This document shows, one piece after another, positions 1 through 8,618 of a stretch of 14,246 nt of DNA. The position numbers and the translations under genes are program-made. The notes under the pieces were generated by a model. The model did no database searches. It had not been told where the DNA came from and saw nothing but the letters and a program-made list of their open reading frames with translations. Within the stretch, counting starts at the first letter, position 1. Each line of letters opens with the position of its first letter. This stretch comes from Vulcanimicrobiota bacterium (GTDB lineage: Bacteria > Vulcanimicrobiota > Vulcanimicrobiia > Vulcanimicrobiales > Vulcanimicrobiaceae), in NCBI GenBank assembly GCA_019237435.1, contig JAFAHB010000208.1, positions 1 through 14,246 on the forward strand, written 5' to 3'.

Positions 1-1163
1 GTCTGCAAAACGTCTTTACGCAGTTTCGAATTAACTCGCCGCAAATCGACTCGGATATCGATCGCAACAAAGCTAAATCGATCGGCGTCTCCCTTTCGGA
101 TATCTTCACGACAATGGAAGTGGACCTCGGCTCCCTCTACGTCAACAACTTCACTTATCTCAATCGCTCGTGGCAGGTTGTCGTCCAGGCCGACGCGCCC
201 TTTAGGAACAACGTCGCGTCGCTCGGAAGCCTCTACGTGCATTCCAGTGCGGCGCCCGGTACGGCCGTCGTGCCGAATGTCGTTGCAACGCCCGGGGCCG
301 GCGTCGCGACGAGCACGACGACGTCGACCGGCGGCGTCATGACGCCGCTGTCGGCGCTGATGTCCGTCAAACAAGTTCTGGGCCCACCCATCATCGGCCA
401 TTACAACCTCTACCGGAACATCGAGCTCAACGGCAGCAACTCCCCGGGCACGAGCACCGGCACCGCAATCCAAGCCATGCAGCAAATTGCGGCTCAGGTA
501 ATGCCGAAAGGCGTCACCTTTGAGTGGACCGGGTTGCAGCTCGATCAGATCGCGGCCGGGCCGCTGACCATTGAGATCTTTATCCTTTCCTTGGTCTTCG
601 TTTTCTTCGTGCTCTCGGCGCAGTACGAGAGTTACATCGATCCGCTGATCGTGCTGCTGGCGGTACCGACGGCGCTCTTGGGCGCGTTGCTCTTCATCAA
701 CCTGCGTCATTTTCCGATACCCTTCCTATTCGATCCGACGCTATCGCAAGACGTCTACGCGCAGGTCGGCTACGTCATGCTTATCGGGCTGGCAAGCAAG
801 AGCGCGATTCTGATCGTCGAGTTTGCAAATCAGCAAGTCCGTGCCGGAGCGAGCGTCGTGCAAGCCGCAATGCGCGGCGCCCAAACGCGGTTACGCCCGA
901 TTCTGATGACTTCAATCGCTTTCGTAATCGCCGTTATTCCGCTGGTCTTCGCCTCCGGGGCGGGCGAGGCGGCGCGTCATTCGCTCGGAACGGTCGTTTT
1001 CGGCGGAATGCTGATGTCGACCATCCTGAACCTCGGCATCACGCCGGTGCTCTACGTCATCATTAAGTCGTTCGAACTTCGCAACGGCCGTGCCACGCGC
1101 GACGGGCAGACGCGCGGCGAGCTCGCTCCGAGCGAGCCGATTGCGCCGCATGTCGGCGTGTGA
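1..1163 (+). CDS. RND (HAE1/AcrB-type) efflux transporter, C-terminal part (5' end outside window)
   Basis: The frame is open from base 3 and gives 386 residues before the TGA stop; the first ATG at 114 is internal because recognisable RND sequence precedes it (FRINSPQIDSDIDRNKA, then GVSLSDIF). RND pumps of this family drive proton-coupled export of hydrophobic compounds from the inner membrane through a periplasmic adaptor and an outer-membrane channel. Visible are the second half of the porter/docking domain and the last transmembrane bundle. The TM4-type motif YVMLIGLASKSAILIVEFA keeps the lysine of the proton relay, and RLRPILMTSIAF is also kept. Oddities are an Ala/Thr/Gly-rich insertion of about 30 residues (bases about 243-335) just before the MTPLSAL strand, and about 10 extra residues (FPIPFLFDPT) in the loop before DVYAQVGYV. 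The next gene follows after 69 nt on the same strand. The family is certain; the substrate is unknown. Confidence 0.95.
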   Translation, partial: LQNVFTQFRINSPQIDSDIDRNKAKSIGVSLSDIFTTMEVDLGSLYVNNFTYLNRSWQVVVQADAPFRNNVASLGSLYVHSSAAPGTAVVPNVVATPGAGVATSTTTSTGGVMTPLSALMSVKQVLGPPIIGHYNLYRNIELNGSNSPGTSTGTAIQAMQQIAAQVMPKGVTFEWTGLQLDQIAAGPLTIEIFILSLVFVFFVLSAQYESYIDPLIVLLAVPTALLGALLFINLRHFPIPFLFDPTLSQDVYAQVGYVMLIGLASKSAILIVEFANQQVRAGASVVQAAMRGAQTRLRPILMTSIAFVIAVIPLVFASGAGEAARHSLGTVVFGGMLMSTILNLGITPVLYVIIKSFELRNGRATRDGQTRGELAPSEPIAPHVGV

Positions 1164-1232
1164 TGAAAAGGATTTGGAATATACAAGCGCAACTCCCGGT
1201 TAGACGCGCATCACCTTCTGGGAGTCGCCTGA

Positions 1233-2438
1233 ATGCTGAAATCCGTTTCTTGCGGAATCGCTGCCGCTGCGTTTGCAATAAGCGTTTGCGCGCTGCCGGC
1301 TGCAGCCGATAACGGTACGGGTGACGTTTTTCAAAAAACGATCATCCCCACTGCGAACGAGGCGATCAAGAGCGTGATGAGCCGCCCGAAACCGCAAAAA
1401 CCGAGTTCGACCGTCGCGCAAGTTCCGCCGGTGAGCCAAGCGCCGATTCCCGGCATGGAGTTGCCGGGCGGCCACTTCGGTTTCATGGTGGACTTCTCCA
1501 TGGCCAAGCCGTCCGGCAACATCGGATCGTACGGAAATCAAGGCTGGCTGATGGGCGGTATGGATGCGTTGCTCAGCTACAAGTTTAACTGGTCGACAAA
1601 GCTCGTCGCGAGCATGTTCCAACTTCAGCATTGGCCCTACGGCTTTAACACCGGTCTCGCGCCCGTCTACCTCGCCGGTTTTCAAAACCCGGTTGGATGC
1701 GCGGACTTGAGCGGCGGTAACCGGTGCGGGCCCGGCGCCGGACGTAACATCAACGTCCGCACGAAGGACACCTTCGGCGTCTTCATGCTTCAAAAAATGG
1801 TGCTGATCAAGTCGGACGAGCTTCCCGGCCCCGGCGCGATCCCAATCGTGATCTCGCCGACCTACGTTGCTCGCGGCGGACAGATCGGTTTCTCGCCCAA
1901 CAACAACGACGTCGTACCCTTCACCTATAATTTGCCCGACGGTCCGGTCGTGAACATTCCGGTGCGCACGGCGCAGTACTATGCCGTCGCGTTCACGCTG
2001 CCGTTCCTCAAGACGCCCAAGATGTTCGGCACGTTCACCATCGCGCCCCAGTGGCTCGTCCACACCGCGGGCGCCAACGTCGGCAACACCATGCAACTGC
2101 CTCAGGTAATGTACCTCGAATACACGCCCGTGAAGGGAACGACGCTCTTCTTCGAACCGCAGAGCGCGCGCGATTATCTTCCGACCGACCCGTATCCCGA
2201 GCACCTCATCGCGTATTTTCTCGGCGTCTCGCAGCAGATCAGCAAGTACGGGTTCGTTCAAGCGGTGCTCAACAGCGGCAATCCGACGAATCTGGGGCCC
2301 GACGGCATCGTCGGCATCAAATGTTTGACCGTGCAGCAGGCACTCAATAACGCGTGCGGGCTTGCGATCGGCGGTCTCAAAGCGACGCAGCTTCAGCTGC
2401 AGTTCGGCATTGGTTCGCCCAACGTTTTCCCGTTGTAG
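1233..2438 (+). CDS. Exported protein of unknown function, probable outer-membrane beta-barrel
   Basis: I do not recognise the family. The 401-residue product starts with a clear Sec signal peptide (MLKSVSCGIAAAAFAISVCALPAAA, likely cleavage near residue 25). The ATG has a GGGAG ribosome site 8 nt upstream. A Pro-rich, probably flexible stretch follows (residues about 50-75). From about residue 78 to the end come alternating hydrophobic/polar strands rich in Gly, Tyr, Trp and Phe, such as GGHFGFMVDFSM, LLSYKFNWSTKLVASM and YYAVAFTLPFL, with a final strand TQLQLQFGIG. This is typical of transmembrane beta-strands. The mature part has exactly four cysteines in two close pairs (C156/C165 and C364/C375), which suggests two disulfide-closed loops. 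It lies between the RND pump and an SGNH lipoprotein gene 16 nt downstream, so a surface or periplasmic role in the same process is likely. It does not resemble a TolC-type channel, having no long helical hairpins. Confidence 0.8.
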   Translation: MLKSVSCGIAAAAFAISVCALPAAADNGTGDVFQKTIIPTANEAIKSVMSRPKPQKPSSTVAQVPPVSQAPIPGMELPGGHFGFMVDFSMAKPSGNIGSYGNQGWLMGGMDALLSYKFNWSTKLVASMFQLQHWPYGFNTGLAPVYLAGFQNPVGCADLSGGNRCGPGAGRNINVRTKDTFGVFMLQKMVLIKSDELPGPGAIPIVISPTYVARGGQIGFSPNNNDVVPFTYNLPDGPVVNIPVRTAQYYAVAFTLPFLKTPKMFGTFTIAPQWLVHTAGANVGNTMQLPQVMYLEYTPVKGTTLFFEPQSARDYLPTDPYPEHLIAYFLGVSQQISKYGFVQAVLNSGNPTNLGPDGIVGIKCLTVQQALNNACGLAIGGLKATQLQLQFGIGSPNVFPL

Positions 2439-2454
2439 ATCGACAGAGGTCAGT

Positions 2455-4110
2455 ATGGAACGCTCCTACGTAAAGAAATCGCTCGCAGCGCTTACGCTCG
2501 TCGCGCTCGCCGCATGTTCGGGCGCGGGAGGGACGCCCGGATCGTCGCTATTGCCTGCAAGCCGCATAAGAGCTCAGGCGTCGCTCGTAGCGCGCATCGT
2601 CGGCATCGGCGACAGCTTGACCGCCGGCTATCAGTCCGACGGTTTTCTGGGGGAGACGGCGGTTCCAAATCCACTCTTTCCCAACACGCAGATTCCGCCG
2701 ACGCAGGAGAACGGCTGGTGGGCCCTTCTCAACGAACAAGCATCGGGCACAACGCTGACGCGAGCGATCGACGCGACGTTCGATCCGACCAGAAGCCCAT
2801 TGCCGCTCATCGCCGGACCGGGTCTCGACAATCAGATCGTTCCGACGAACCTTCCGTTTCAGCCTTTCGGACAATTCAAGGGCAGCGATCCGTGCACGTT
2901 TGATCACAGTTTCAATCAGGCAGGCTTTGGACTGCGCGCTTCCGCTCGCGTACGGATGAGTCCGAACTCCACAGCCATTCGCAACCTTGGCATTCCCGGA
3001 CTGACGCTGCACGAAGCGAACACGATTCACCAACCCGAAACCGATACGTGCAGCCCACTTCCCGGCATCCCGGGCCTCTTGAGCGACGTCGTCAATGAGG
3101 AGAGCGGCACGTACTGGCCGGTGCTTCGCACTTTCACCAAGCTCGAGCCGCGTCTCACCGAAGCCAACGCCGCGGCGTCGCTTCATCCAACGCTGACGAC
3201 GGTCTGGCTCGGCGCCAACGACGTGCTCAAGTACATGGGCAGCGGCGGACGCTTCGTCGGAGGCGACCGAAGCGCTTCGCAGGCCGAGGGCGACCTGCGC
3301 GCGACGATTGCAACAGTTTCCCGCGTGGGATCGGCCGTCGTCGTTGCGAACTTGCCGAACATCCTCGAGACGGGCTACTTTCAGCTCGTCTCGACGCCGC
3401 CCGGACCGCGTGCCTGCAAAATTCGAAGCTATGCCTACTGTCTGCTCGAACTCGCAAACCCCGCACAGCAATACCTTGGCAGCATCGCACGCAAATACGG
3501 TCTCGATACGCCCGGCGGTTGCGTGCCCACGTCCCTCTCGAAGCCTTGCGGTTATCTCACGCTACCGGCGGTCGTCCTCATCGACCAATATTTCGGAAGC
3601 TACGGGCAGCCACCGGACTTGGATTGCGCGAAACCTGCGCCGAGCTGCAAACCGGTCAAGGGAAGCGGCTTAGGTGCAAACTATATCACGCCGGAGTTCG
3701 CGGCAAAAATTCAGTCGCTCAATAACGCAATCAATCAAGGCATTGACGCCGCAGCATCCGCCGACCGCGTTCCGCTCGTCGACGTCTACTCGATCTTCCA
3801 CGGCATCGCGAGCGGCGACCCGTCAAATCCGTACTTCCGCCTGGCGTCATCCATCAATCCGGGAGTCTGTTGCACGCTCGGCTACCTTCACTGGATCGGG
3901 ACGGCAACGCCGGCGTCGGGCGGAATATTGAGTTTCGACGGCATTCATCCATCGAATACCGGCTACGCATTAATCGCCTCCGACTTCATCGCCACGATTA
4001 ACAAGGCGTACGGCACGAAGATACCGCAAGTTGACATGACCGCGGTCTACAACGGCTCGCGCTGCAGGAACGCGAACTACTGCTACCCGGACCCGTACGC
4101 ACCGCATTAG
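2455..4110 (+). CDS. SGNH/GDSL-family hydrolase, lipoprotein
   Basis: A 551-residue predicted secreted esterase or lipase. The ATG at 2455 is chosen because it has AGAGGT 5 nt upstream and yields a textbook lipoprotein signal (KKSLAALTLVALAAC, lipobox LAAC, lipidated Cys21). The same frame is open further upstream but only overlaps the previous gene. SGNH blocks appear in order: block I GIGDSLTAGY with nucleophile Ser54; block II NLGIPGLT with oxyanion Gly182; block III WLGANDVL with Asn255; block V FDGIHPSNTGY with Asp495 and His498. Family members cleave ester bonds in lipids, acylated sugars or similar compounds; the exact substrate cannot be told. At 551 residues it is far longer than the roughly 200-residue core, with large insertions between blocks I and II and between III and V, several of them Cys-containing (for example PGGCVPTSLSKPCGY). 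It is coupled to the upstream barrel gene (16-nt gap) and abuts the FUSC gene. Confidence 0.92.
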   Translation: MERSYVKKSLAALTLVALAACSGAGGTPGSSLLPASRIRAQASLVARIVGIGDSLTAGYQSDGFLGETAVPNPLFPNTQIPPTQENGWWALLNEQASGTTLTRAIDATFDPTRSPLPLIAGPGLDNQIVPTNLPFQPFGQFKGSDPCTFDHSFNQAGFGLRASARVRMSPNSTAIRNLGIPGLTLHEANTIHQPETDTCSPLPGIPGLLSDVVNEESGTYWPVLRTFTKLEPRLTEANAAASLHPTLTTVWLGANDVLKYMGSGGRFVGGDRSASQAEGDLRATIATVSRVGSAVVVANLPNILETGYFQLVSTPPGPRACKIRSYAYCLLELANPAQQYLGSIARKYGLDTPGGCVPTSLSKPCGYLTLPAVVLIDQYFGSYGQPPDLDCAKPAPSCKPVKGSGLGANYITPEFAAKIQSLNNAINQGIDAAASADRVPLVDVYSIFHGIASGDPSNPYFRLASSINPGVCCTLGYLHWIGTATPASGGILSFDGIHPSNTGYALIASDFIATINKAYGTKIPQVDMTAVYNGSRCRNANYCYPDPYAPH

Positions 4111-4138
4111 GGTAAGCGCCGGCCCGTCGCAGCCGGTC

Positions 4139-6139
4139 CTGACCTGGCTGCGCGAACTCTCGGAAACCGCCCTAACTTTCGACCGCTCCGCGCTCGAGCC
4201 CGGATATGCGTTGCGCTGCACCATCGGCGTCGCGGTGCCGCTCGTCGCCGCCCTTGCCGCCGGGAGACCGGCATTGGGAGCTCCCGCTGCGATCGGCTCC
4301 TTGATCACGGGATTCACATCGCTGCAAGGAGTCTATCGAACCCGCGTCGCCGCAGTTCTCGGCGCAGCGATCGGAATGGCGGCAACGAGCTTCGCCGGAG
4401 CGCTGGCGGCATCTTCGACGCCGTCACTGGTCGCCGTGACGGCTCTCGCGGGATACGGGGTCGGCACGATCGGCCAAATCGGACCGATCGCGGCAACGGT
4501 TGCGCTCAACTCGTTCGTCGCATTCGTGATCTTCTCGAATCAGCCGCTCACGCCGCCCGCTGCGGCGCAAGTTGCGGCCCTCGTTTTGGCCGGCGGCCTG
4601 ATTCAAGCAACGCTGGTATTGATCGCATGGCCGATTGCGCGGCGCGGAGCGGAACGTGCAGCTTTAGCCAACGTTTATCACAATCTTGCTGCGTTCGCGC
4701 GCGCGATCGCCACCGGAGATGCATCCTTTCCACCGGCCACGCCGCTGGCTACGGCGCGGCAGGTCTTAGCCGATCCGCAACCATTTGCAAGCGCCGGCTC
4801 GATCGCGCGTTTGAGCCGCCTCTTGGAGGATTCGGAAATTATTCGACGGCGATTGGGCGCGTTGGCTGCATGGGCGGCAAGCGGCGCCGAACGGTTCGCG
4901 CCGGCGAACGTGAGCCTAACGATTGCGGATCGCCTGGACGACGTCGCCGAGCTGTTGCGCGGTGAGAGGCAAGAAATTGCGCCCGTCGAGATGCCGGCCG
5001 CACACGAGCTACAGGCGGCAGGTATCGTTGACTTGGAAACCCATCTGCGGGATGCGCTCGAGGCGGCAACGATGATCGCGAGCGGTCGCTTTCCGACGAT
5101 TAGTTTGCTCTCGAAACCCCGCCCCGGACCCTACGTGCAGAACCGAATCGACTGGCTTAGCCGCGATTCGCTTCGCTTTTCCCTCGTGCTTGCAATCGCC
5201 ATGTTTCTGGCCCGCCATTTTCAAGCGGACCGTGGTTATTGGATTCCGCTAACCGCAGCGATTGTGCTCAAGCCCGACTTCCATACTACGTTCGTGCGAG
5301 GATTTGCCCGAATCGGCGGAACGCTTGCGGGCGCCGTCGTTGCGACCTTCGTTTCCGTAACCCTGCGCGGCCACGCCGCCCTGCAAACGATCGGCCTTAT
5401 CGCCGCCGCGGCTGCGGCCTATTTGACATTCAATCCGAACTACGCGCTATATACGGTCGCGATCACGTCGTTCGTCGTCATCTCGCTTGGCATGCGCGGG
5501 CTGCCCGGAACGACAACGATCGAAACGCGGCTTCTCGACACGCTGCTCGGTGGAACGCTGGCCATGGGCGGCTACCTCGCGCTGCCGTCCCGAGAACGCA
5601 GGCGCACTCGGGCGCTGCTTGCGGACTTGCTCGATGCACAGCGCAAACTTGCCGATGCGATCCTGCGTGAGTACGCCGCGCCGACGAAGGACGGACCGCA
5701 TGCGATCGAGCTCGCGCGCGATCAAGTCTGGAAGGTCCGCACGACGGCCGAGGCGTCGATAGATCGAACGCGTCACGAGCCGCATTTGCCCCACACGATC
5801 GGGGCCGCGCGTGCACTGCGCATTCTCGCGGCATCGCAACGGTTTGCATTAGCGAATCTCGCTCTGGAGACGGCGCTGGAGACGCGGCAGCGCATTCCGT
5901 TTCCGCAACTGAAAGAATTCAGCGTCGCGCTCGACGCTCAAATGGCCGAACTCTCGCGGGCCCTTCGCCAATCCCGCCGCGCCACGCGCGACGACCGGCT
6001 TGCCGATCTCAGCGCCAAGCTGGAGCGCGAGATCGCCACGGCGAGCGACCCCTCACGCCGCTTCGTGCTGGAACGTCTTGTCGCATATGGACAAGCCGCA
6101 GCACAAATTGCGCGGCTCGTCGGCCGCGCTAAGGCTTAG
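4139..6139 (+). CDS. FUSC family (AaeB/YccS-like) inner-membrane transporter
   Basis: The product has two membrane bundles, each followed by a cytoplasmic region, as in FUSC-family efflux proteins of which the E. coli AaeB aromatic-acid exporter is the best known. Numbered from the TTG at 4211, the N-terminal bundle covers about residues 5-142, a helical soluble part about 145-315, and the second bundle about 320-460 with the signature GYWIPLTAAIVLKPDF followed by TTFVRGFARIGGT. A helical, Arg-rich C-terminal domain ends at 642. The start is unclear. Typical FUSC N-terminal sequence (TWLRELSETALTFDRSALEPGYALR) is encoded upstream of the TTG in the same frame, open back to a stop at 4037, but it holds no ATG, GTG or TTG. 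The CTG at 4139 is used here as a provisional start that keeps this segment; an ATT at 4106 overlapping the upstream TAG, or the TTG at 4211, are alternatives. It is last of the four-gene + strand cluster and converges on gdhA. Confidence 0.88.
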   Translation: MTWLRELSETALTFDRSALEPGYALRCTIGVAVPLVAALAAGRPALGAPAAIGSLITGFTSLQGVYRTRVAAVLGAAIGMAATSFAGALAASSTPSLVAVTALAGYGVGTIGQIGPIAATVALNSFVAFVIFSNQPLTPPAAAQVAALVLAGGLIQATLVLIAWPIARRGAERAALANVYHNLAAFARAIATGDASFPPATPLATARQVLADPQPFASAGSIARLSRLLEDSEIIRRRLGALAAWAASGAERFAPANVSLTIADRLDDVAELLRGERQEIAPVEMPAAHELQAAGIVDLETHLRDALEAATMIASGRFPTISLLSKPRPGPYVQNRIDWLSRDSLRFSLVLAIAMFLARHFQADRGYWIPLTAAIVLKPDFHTTFVRGFARIGGTLAGAVVATFVSVTLRGHAALQTIGLIAAAAAAYLTFNPNYALYTVAITSFVVISLGMRGLPGTTTIETRLLDTLLGGTLAMGGYLALPSRERRRTRALLADLLDAQRKLADAILREYAAPTKDGPHAIELARDQVWKVRTTAEASIDRTRHEPHLPHTIGAARALRILAASQRFALANLALETALETRQRIPFPQLKEFSVALDAQMAELSRALRQSRRATRDDRLADLSAKLEREIATASDPSRRFVLERLVAYGQAAAQIARLVGRAKA

Positions 6140-6170
6140 CTCCATGCACTTTACCGGCGCCGGGAGCAGG

Positions 6171-7445
6171 CTACGCATAAATGCCGCGCAGCTTCGAGGC
6201 TTTGACGACACGATCGATCGCAAGGGTATAGGCGGCGGTTCGTAACGTCGCGCCACGCGAGTTCGCGATCGAGCGGATTTGATGCAGATTTGCGAGCAGG
6301 AAGTCCTCGAGTTTTTCGTTGACCTCCGATTCCTTCCAAAAGTACCCCATCCGATCTTGTGCCCATTCAAAGTACGAGACTGTAACGCCGCCTGCGTTTG
6401 CCATGATGTCGGGAATCACGGCGATTCCGCGCTCGCGGAAAATCCGGTCGGCTTCGGGCGTCGTCGGACCGTTTGCGCCCTCGACGATCAGCTTGGCTTG
6501 CACTTTCGATGCCGTTTCGGCGTTGAAGACCTTTTCGAGCGCTGCAGGCACGAGCACATCGCAGGCACTGGTCAGCAAATCGGCATTGGTGATCCGTTCG
6601 CCGCCTTTAAATCCTTCGAGCGTTCCGAATTTCGCTGCGTGCTCGATGGCCCCGTTGATGTAGATCCCGTCGGGGTTGTAGTACGCGCCCGTGACGTCGG
6701 AGATGCCGACGATCTTGCAACCCCGCTCCTCAAAGAGCTTCGCGGCGTGCATTCCGACGTTTCCGAAGCCCTGAACAGCGATCGAAGCCTTGTCGGGACG
6801 CAGCCCCATCTCGGCCATCTGATCGAGCGCGCAGATCGTGACGCCGCGTCCGGTCGCCTCCACGCGACCGCGCGACCCGCCGATCTCCAACGGCTTGCCG
6901 GTGACGACGCCGGGCGTGTTCTGGCGGACGTGCATCGAGTACGTGTCCATGAACCACGCCATGACCTGCGGGGTCGTGTTGACGTCGGGGGCCGGGACGT
7001 CCTTATCGGGCCCCACGACTTCCACCAGTTCGGCAGCGTAGCGTCGTGTGATGCGCTCGAGCTCGTTTGAAGAGAGCGTGCTCGGATCGCAGGTGACGCC
7101 GCCTTTGCCGCCGCCGAACGGCAGGTCGACGACCGCGCACTTCCACGTCATCCAAAACGCGAGCGCCGTTACCTCGTCGAGCGTCACGCGCGGGTGAAAA
7201 CGAATGCCGCCCTTCGCGGGACCCCTCGCAAAGTTATATTGCACGCGATAACCGGTGTAGACTTCGAACTCGCCGGAGTCACGCTGAAACGGAATTGAGA
7301 AGATAATCTGTCTCGACGGGTGGGTGAGAATCCGGCGCATTCCGGCATCGAGCTCGAGGAGATCGGCCGCTTCGTTGAAATAGGCAATCGCGTCGCCGAA
7401 AACCGAGACGTCGCGTACCGAGGTCTCGCGCAGAGCGGTTGTCAT
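6171..7445 (-). CDS. gdhA: Glutamate dehydrogenase (Glu/Leu/Phe/Val dehydrogenase family)
   Basis: A 424-residue cytoplasmic enzyme that interconverts glutamate with 2-oxoglutarate and ammonia using NAD(P). The length and layout match hexameric bacterial and archaeal GDHs. The N-terminal substrate domain has GPAKGGIRFHP (Lys78), KCAVVDLPFGGGKGGV (Lys102 and catalytic Lys114) and the catalytic Asp154 in VPAPDVNTTP. The Rossmann domain begins at about residue 220 with the dinucleotide motif VQGFGNVG (226-231), and strand 2 ends in an acidic residue (ISD, 248-250). The last strongly conserved block is EGANGPTTPEAD, then IPDIMANAGGVTVSYFEW. The ATG start has GAGGAG only 2 nt upstream, in the 10-nt gap after ychF, so the two genes are probably cotranscribed. 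Cofactor preference cannot be settled. A leucine or phenylalanine dehydrogenase is unlikely, as those are about 350-370 residues. Confidence 0.95.
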   Translation of the reverse strand: MTTALRETSVRDVSVFGDAIAYFNEAADLLELDAGMRRILTHPSRQIIFSIPFQRDSGEFEVYTGYRVQYNFARGPAKGGIRFHPRVTLDEVTALAFWMTWKCAVVDLPFGGGKGGVTCDPSTLSSNELERITRRYAAELVEVVGPDKDVPAPDVNTTPQVMAWFMDTYSMHVRQNTPGVVTGKPLEIGGSRGRVEATGRGVTICALDQMAEMGLRPDKASIAVQGFGNVGMHAAKLFEERGCKIVGISDVTGAYYNPDGIYINGAIEHAAKFGTLEGFKGGERITNADLLTSACDVLVPAALEKVFNAETASKVQAKLIVEGANGPTTPEADRIFRERGIAVIPDIMANAGGVTVSYFEWAQDRMGYFWKESEVNEKLEDFLLANLHQIRSIANSRGATLRTAAYTLAIDRVVKASKLRGIYA

Positions 7446-7455
7446 AGCTCCTCAG

Positions 7456-8550
7456 TTAGACGTTGAAGCGGAAATTCACCACGTCGCCCTCTCGCATCAC
7501 GTACTCGCGGCCCTCGCTGCGCATGCGCCCCGCGGCGCGAAGCGCCTCCATGGTTCGATAGCGCCTGTAATCGTCGTACGACACGACCTCGGCTCGAATG
7601 AATCCACGCTCCAGGTCGCTGTGAATCGTTCCAGCCGCCCGTGGCGCCTTGGTTCCCTTTGGAATCGGCCAGGCTCGGGCTTCCTTCTCACCGGCGGTCA
7701 AGAACGTCATGAGACCGAGCAAATCGTATGCGGCCGCGGAAAGGTCGTCGAGGCCGCTGCGCTCGAGCCCCAACTCGCGGCGAAAATCGGCCGCTTCGGG
7801 CTCTAAGAGGCCGGCGAGCTCGGCCTCGATCTTACCGCTCAGAACGACGGCTCGGCCGCCTTCGGCTTGGGCGATCTCCTCGACGGCACGAATCTGATCG
7901 CTGCTCCCGCCGATCTGCGCTTCGTCGACGTTGGCCACGTACAGCATCGGCTTGCGAGTGAGCAGAAATGAGTCGGCCGCAACCTGCGCCTCGAGCGTGC
8001 CAGACGCGAAGCTTCGGGCAGGACGTGCCTCCTCGAGAGCCGAGCACAGCAACGTCGCTGCTTCTAGATACGGCCGCATGTTCGGCTGCGCGCGAATCTC
8101 CCGCTCGAGCTTTGCGATGCGCTTGCGCATCGTGGCGAGGTCGGCAAGCGCCAATTCGATTGCCACGATCTCGCAGTCTCGGCGAGGATCCGGCTTGCCT
8201 TCCACGTGCGTGACGTCGCCGTCGTCGAAGCATCGCACGACCATCGCGATCGCGTCGGTTTCACGAATGTGGCTCAAGAACGCGTTACCGAGACCTTCAC
8301 CAGTGCTCGCACCACGCGCCAGGCCGGCGATATCGACAAAGCGGACGGTCGCCGGAACGATGCGCCGAGCGTTTACGAGCTCCTGCAGCACCGTCAGCCG
8401 CGGGTCCGGCACCGCAACTTCGCCGACGTTGGGTTCGATCGTTGCGAAGGGATAGTTCGCAGCTAAGGCTTGCGCCGATCGCGTGAGTGCATTAAAGATC
8501 GTGGTCTTGCCGACATTCGGCAATCCGACGATACCGCATGATAGTGGCAT
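7456..8550 (-). CDS. ychF: Redox-regulated ATPase YchF (Obg-family, OLA1-like)
   Basis: A 364-residue P-loop protein of the TRAFAC/Obg class, ribosome-associated and linked to stress and translation control. The ATG at 8550 is chosen because it gives the usual YchF start (MPLSCGIVGLPNVGKTTIFNAL) and length; an in-frame TTG at 8583 would add 11 residues with no family support. G1 is GLPNVGKT (9-16), G3 is VDIAGLARGAS (72-82), and the G4 position reads NVDE (207-210) in place of NKxD, the change that gives the family its ATP preference. A coiled-coil insertion lies at about residues 130-180, and the C-terminal TGS domain (about 282-364) ends in the conserved EGDVVNFRFNV. A His equivalent to the E. 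coli hydrophobic-cap His is not obvious. The gene is divergent from the BFN gene (68-nt gap) and followed 10 nt later by gdhA. Confidence 0.97.
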   Translation of the reverse strand: MPLSCGIVGLPNVGKTTIFNALTRSAQALAANYPFATIEPNVGEVAVPDPRLTVLQELVNARRIVPATVRFVDIAGLARGASTGEGLGNAFLSHIRETDAIAMVVRCFDDGDVTHVEGKPDPRRDCEIVAIELALADLATMRKRIAKLEREIRAQPNMRPYLEAATLLCSALEEARPARSFASGTLEAQVAADSFLLTRKPMLYVANVDEAQIGGSSDQIRAVEEIAQAEGGRAVVLSGKIEAELAGLLEPEAADFRRELGLERSGLDDLSAAAYDLLGLMTFLTAGEKEARAWPIPKGTKAPRAAGTIHSDLERGFIRAEVVSYDDYRRYRTMEALRAAGRMRSEGREYVMREGDVVNFRFNV

Positions 8551-8618
8551 AAGGTCGAGCGGGGCCGTTCGTCCAGCCGGCAAGAGAATCCGCCACAGAT
8601 GTCGGATTAAGTCCGCGT

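Noticed and set aside
1200..2261. Long open frame (353 codons) on the minus strand opposite the barrel-like gene
   Set aside because: The translation is Arg/His/Asp-rich without motifs, as expected for the reverse strand of a GC-rich gene; the + strand frame has a signal peptide, ribosome site and coherent strands.
2548..3471. Open frame of 307 codons opposite the SGNH hydrolase
   Set aside because: It is a shadow of a gene whose + strand has all four SGNH blocks; no domain is recognisable.
6140..6170. Possible terminator between the convergent FUSC and gdhA genes
   Set aside because: The only symmetric sequence is CCGGCGCCGG, with no loop and no T run on either side.
8551..8583. Upstream TTG start for ychF
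   Set aside because: It would add 11 residues before the universally conserved YchF N-terminus; the ATG at 8550 gives the usual length.
8551..8618. Divergent promoters between ychF and the BFN gene
   Set aside because: A promoter pair is expected in this 68-nt gap, but no convincing -35/-10 combination can be seen on either strand.
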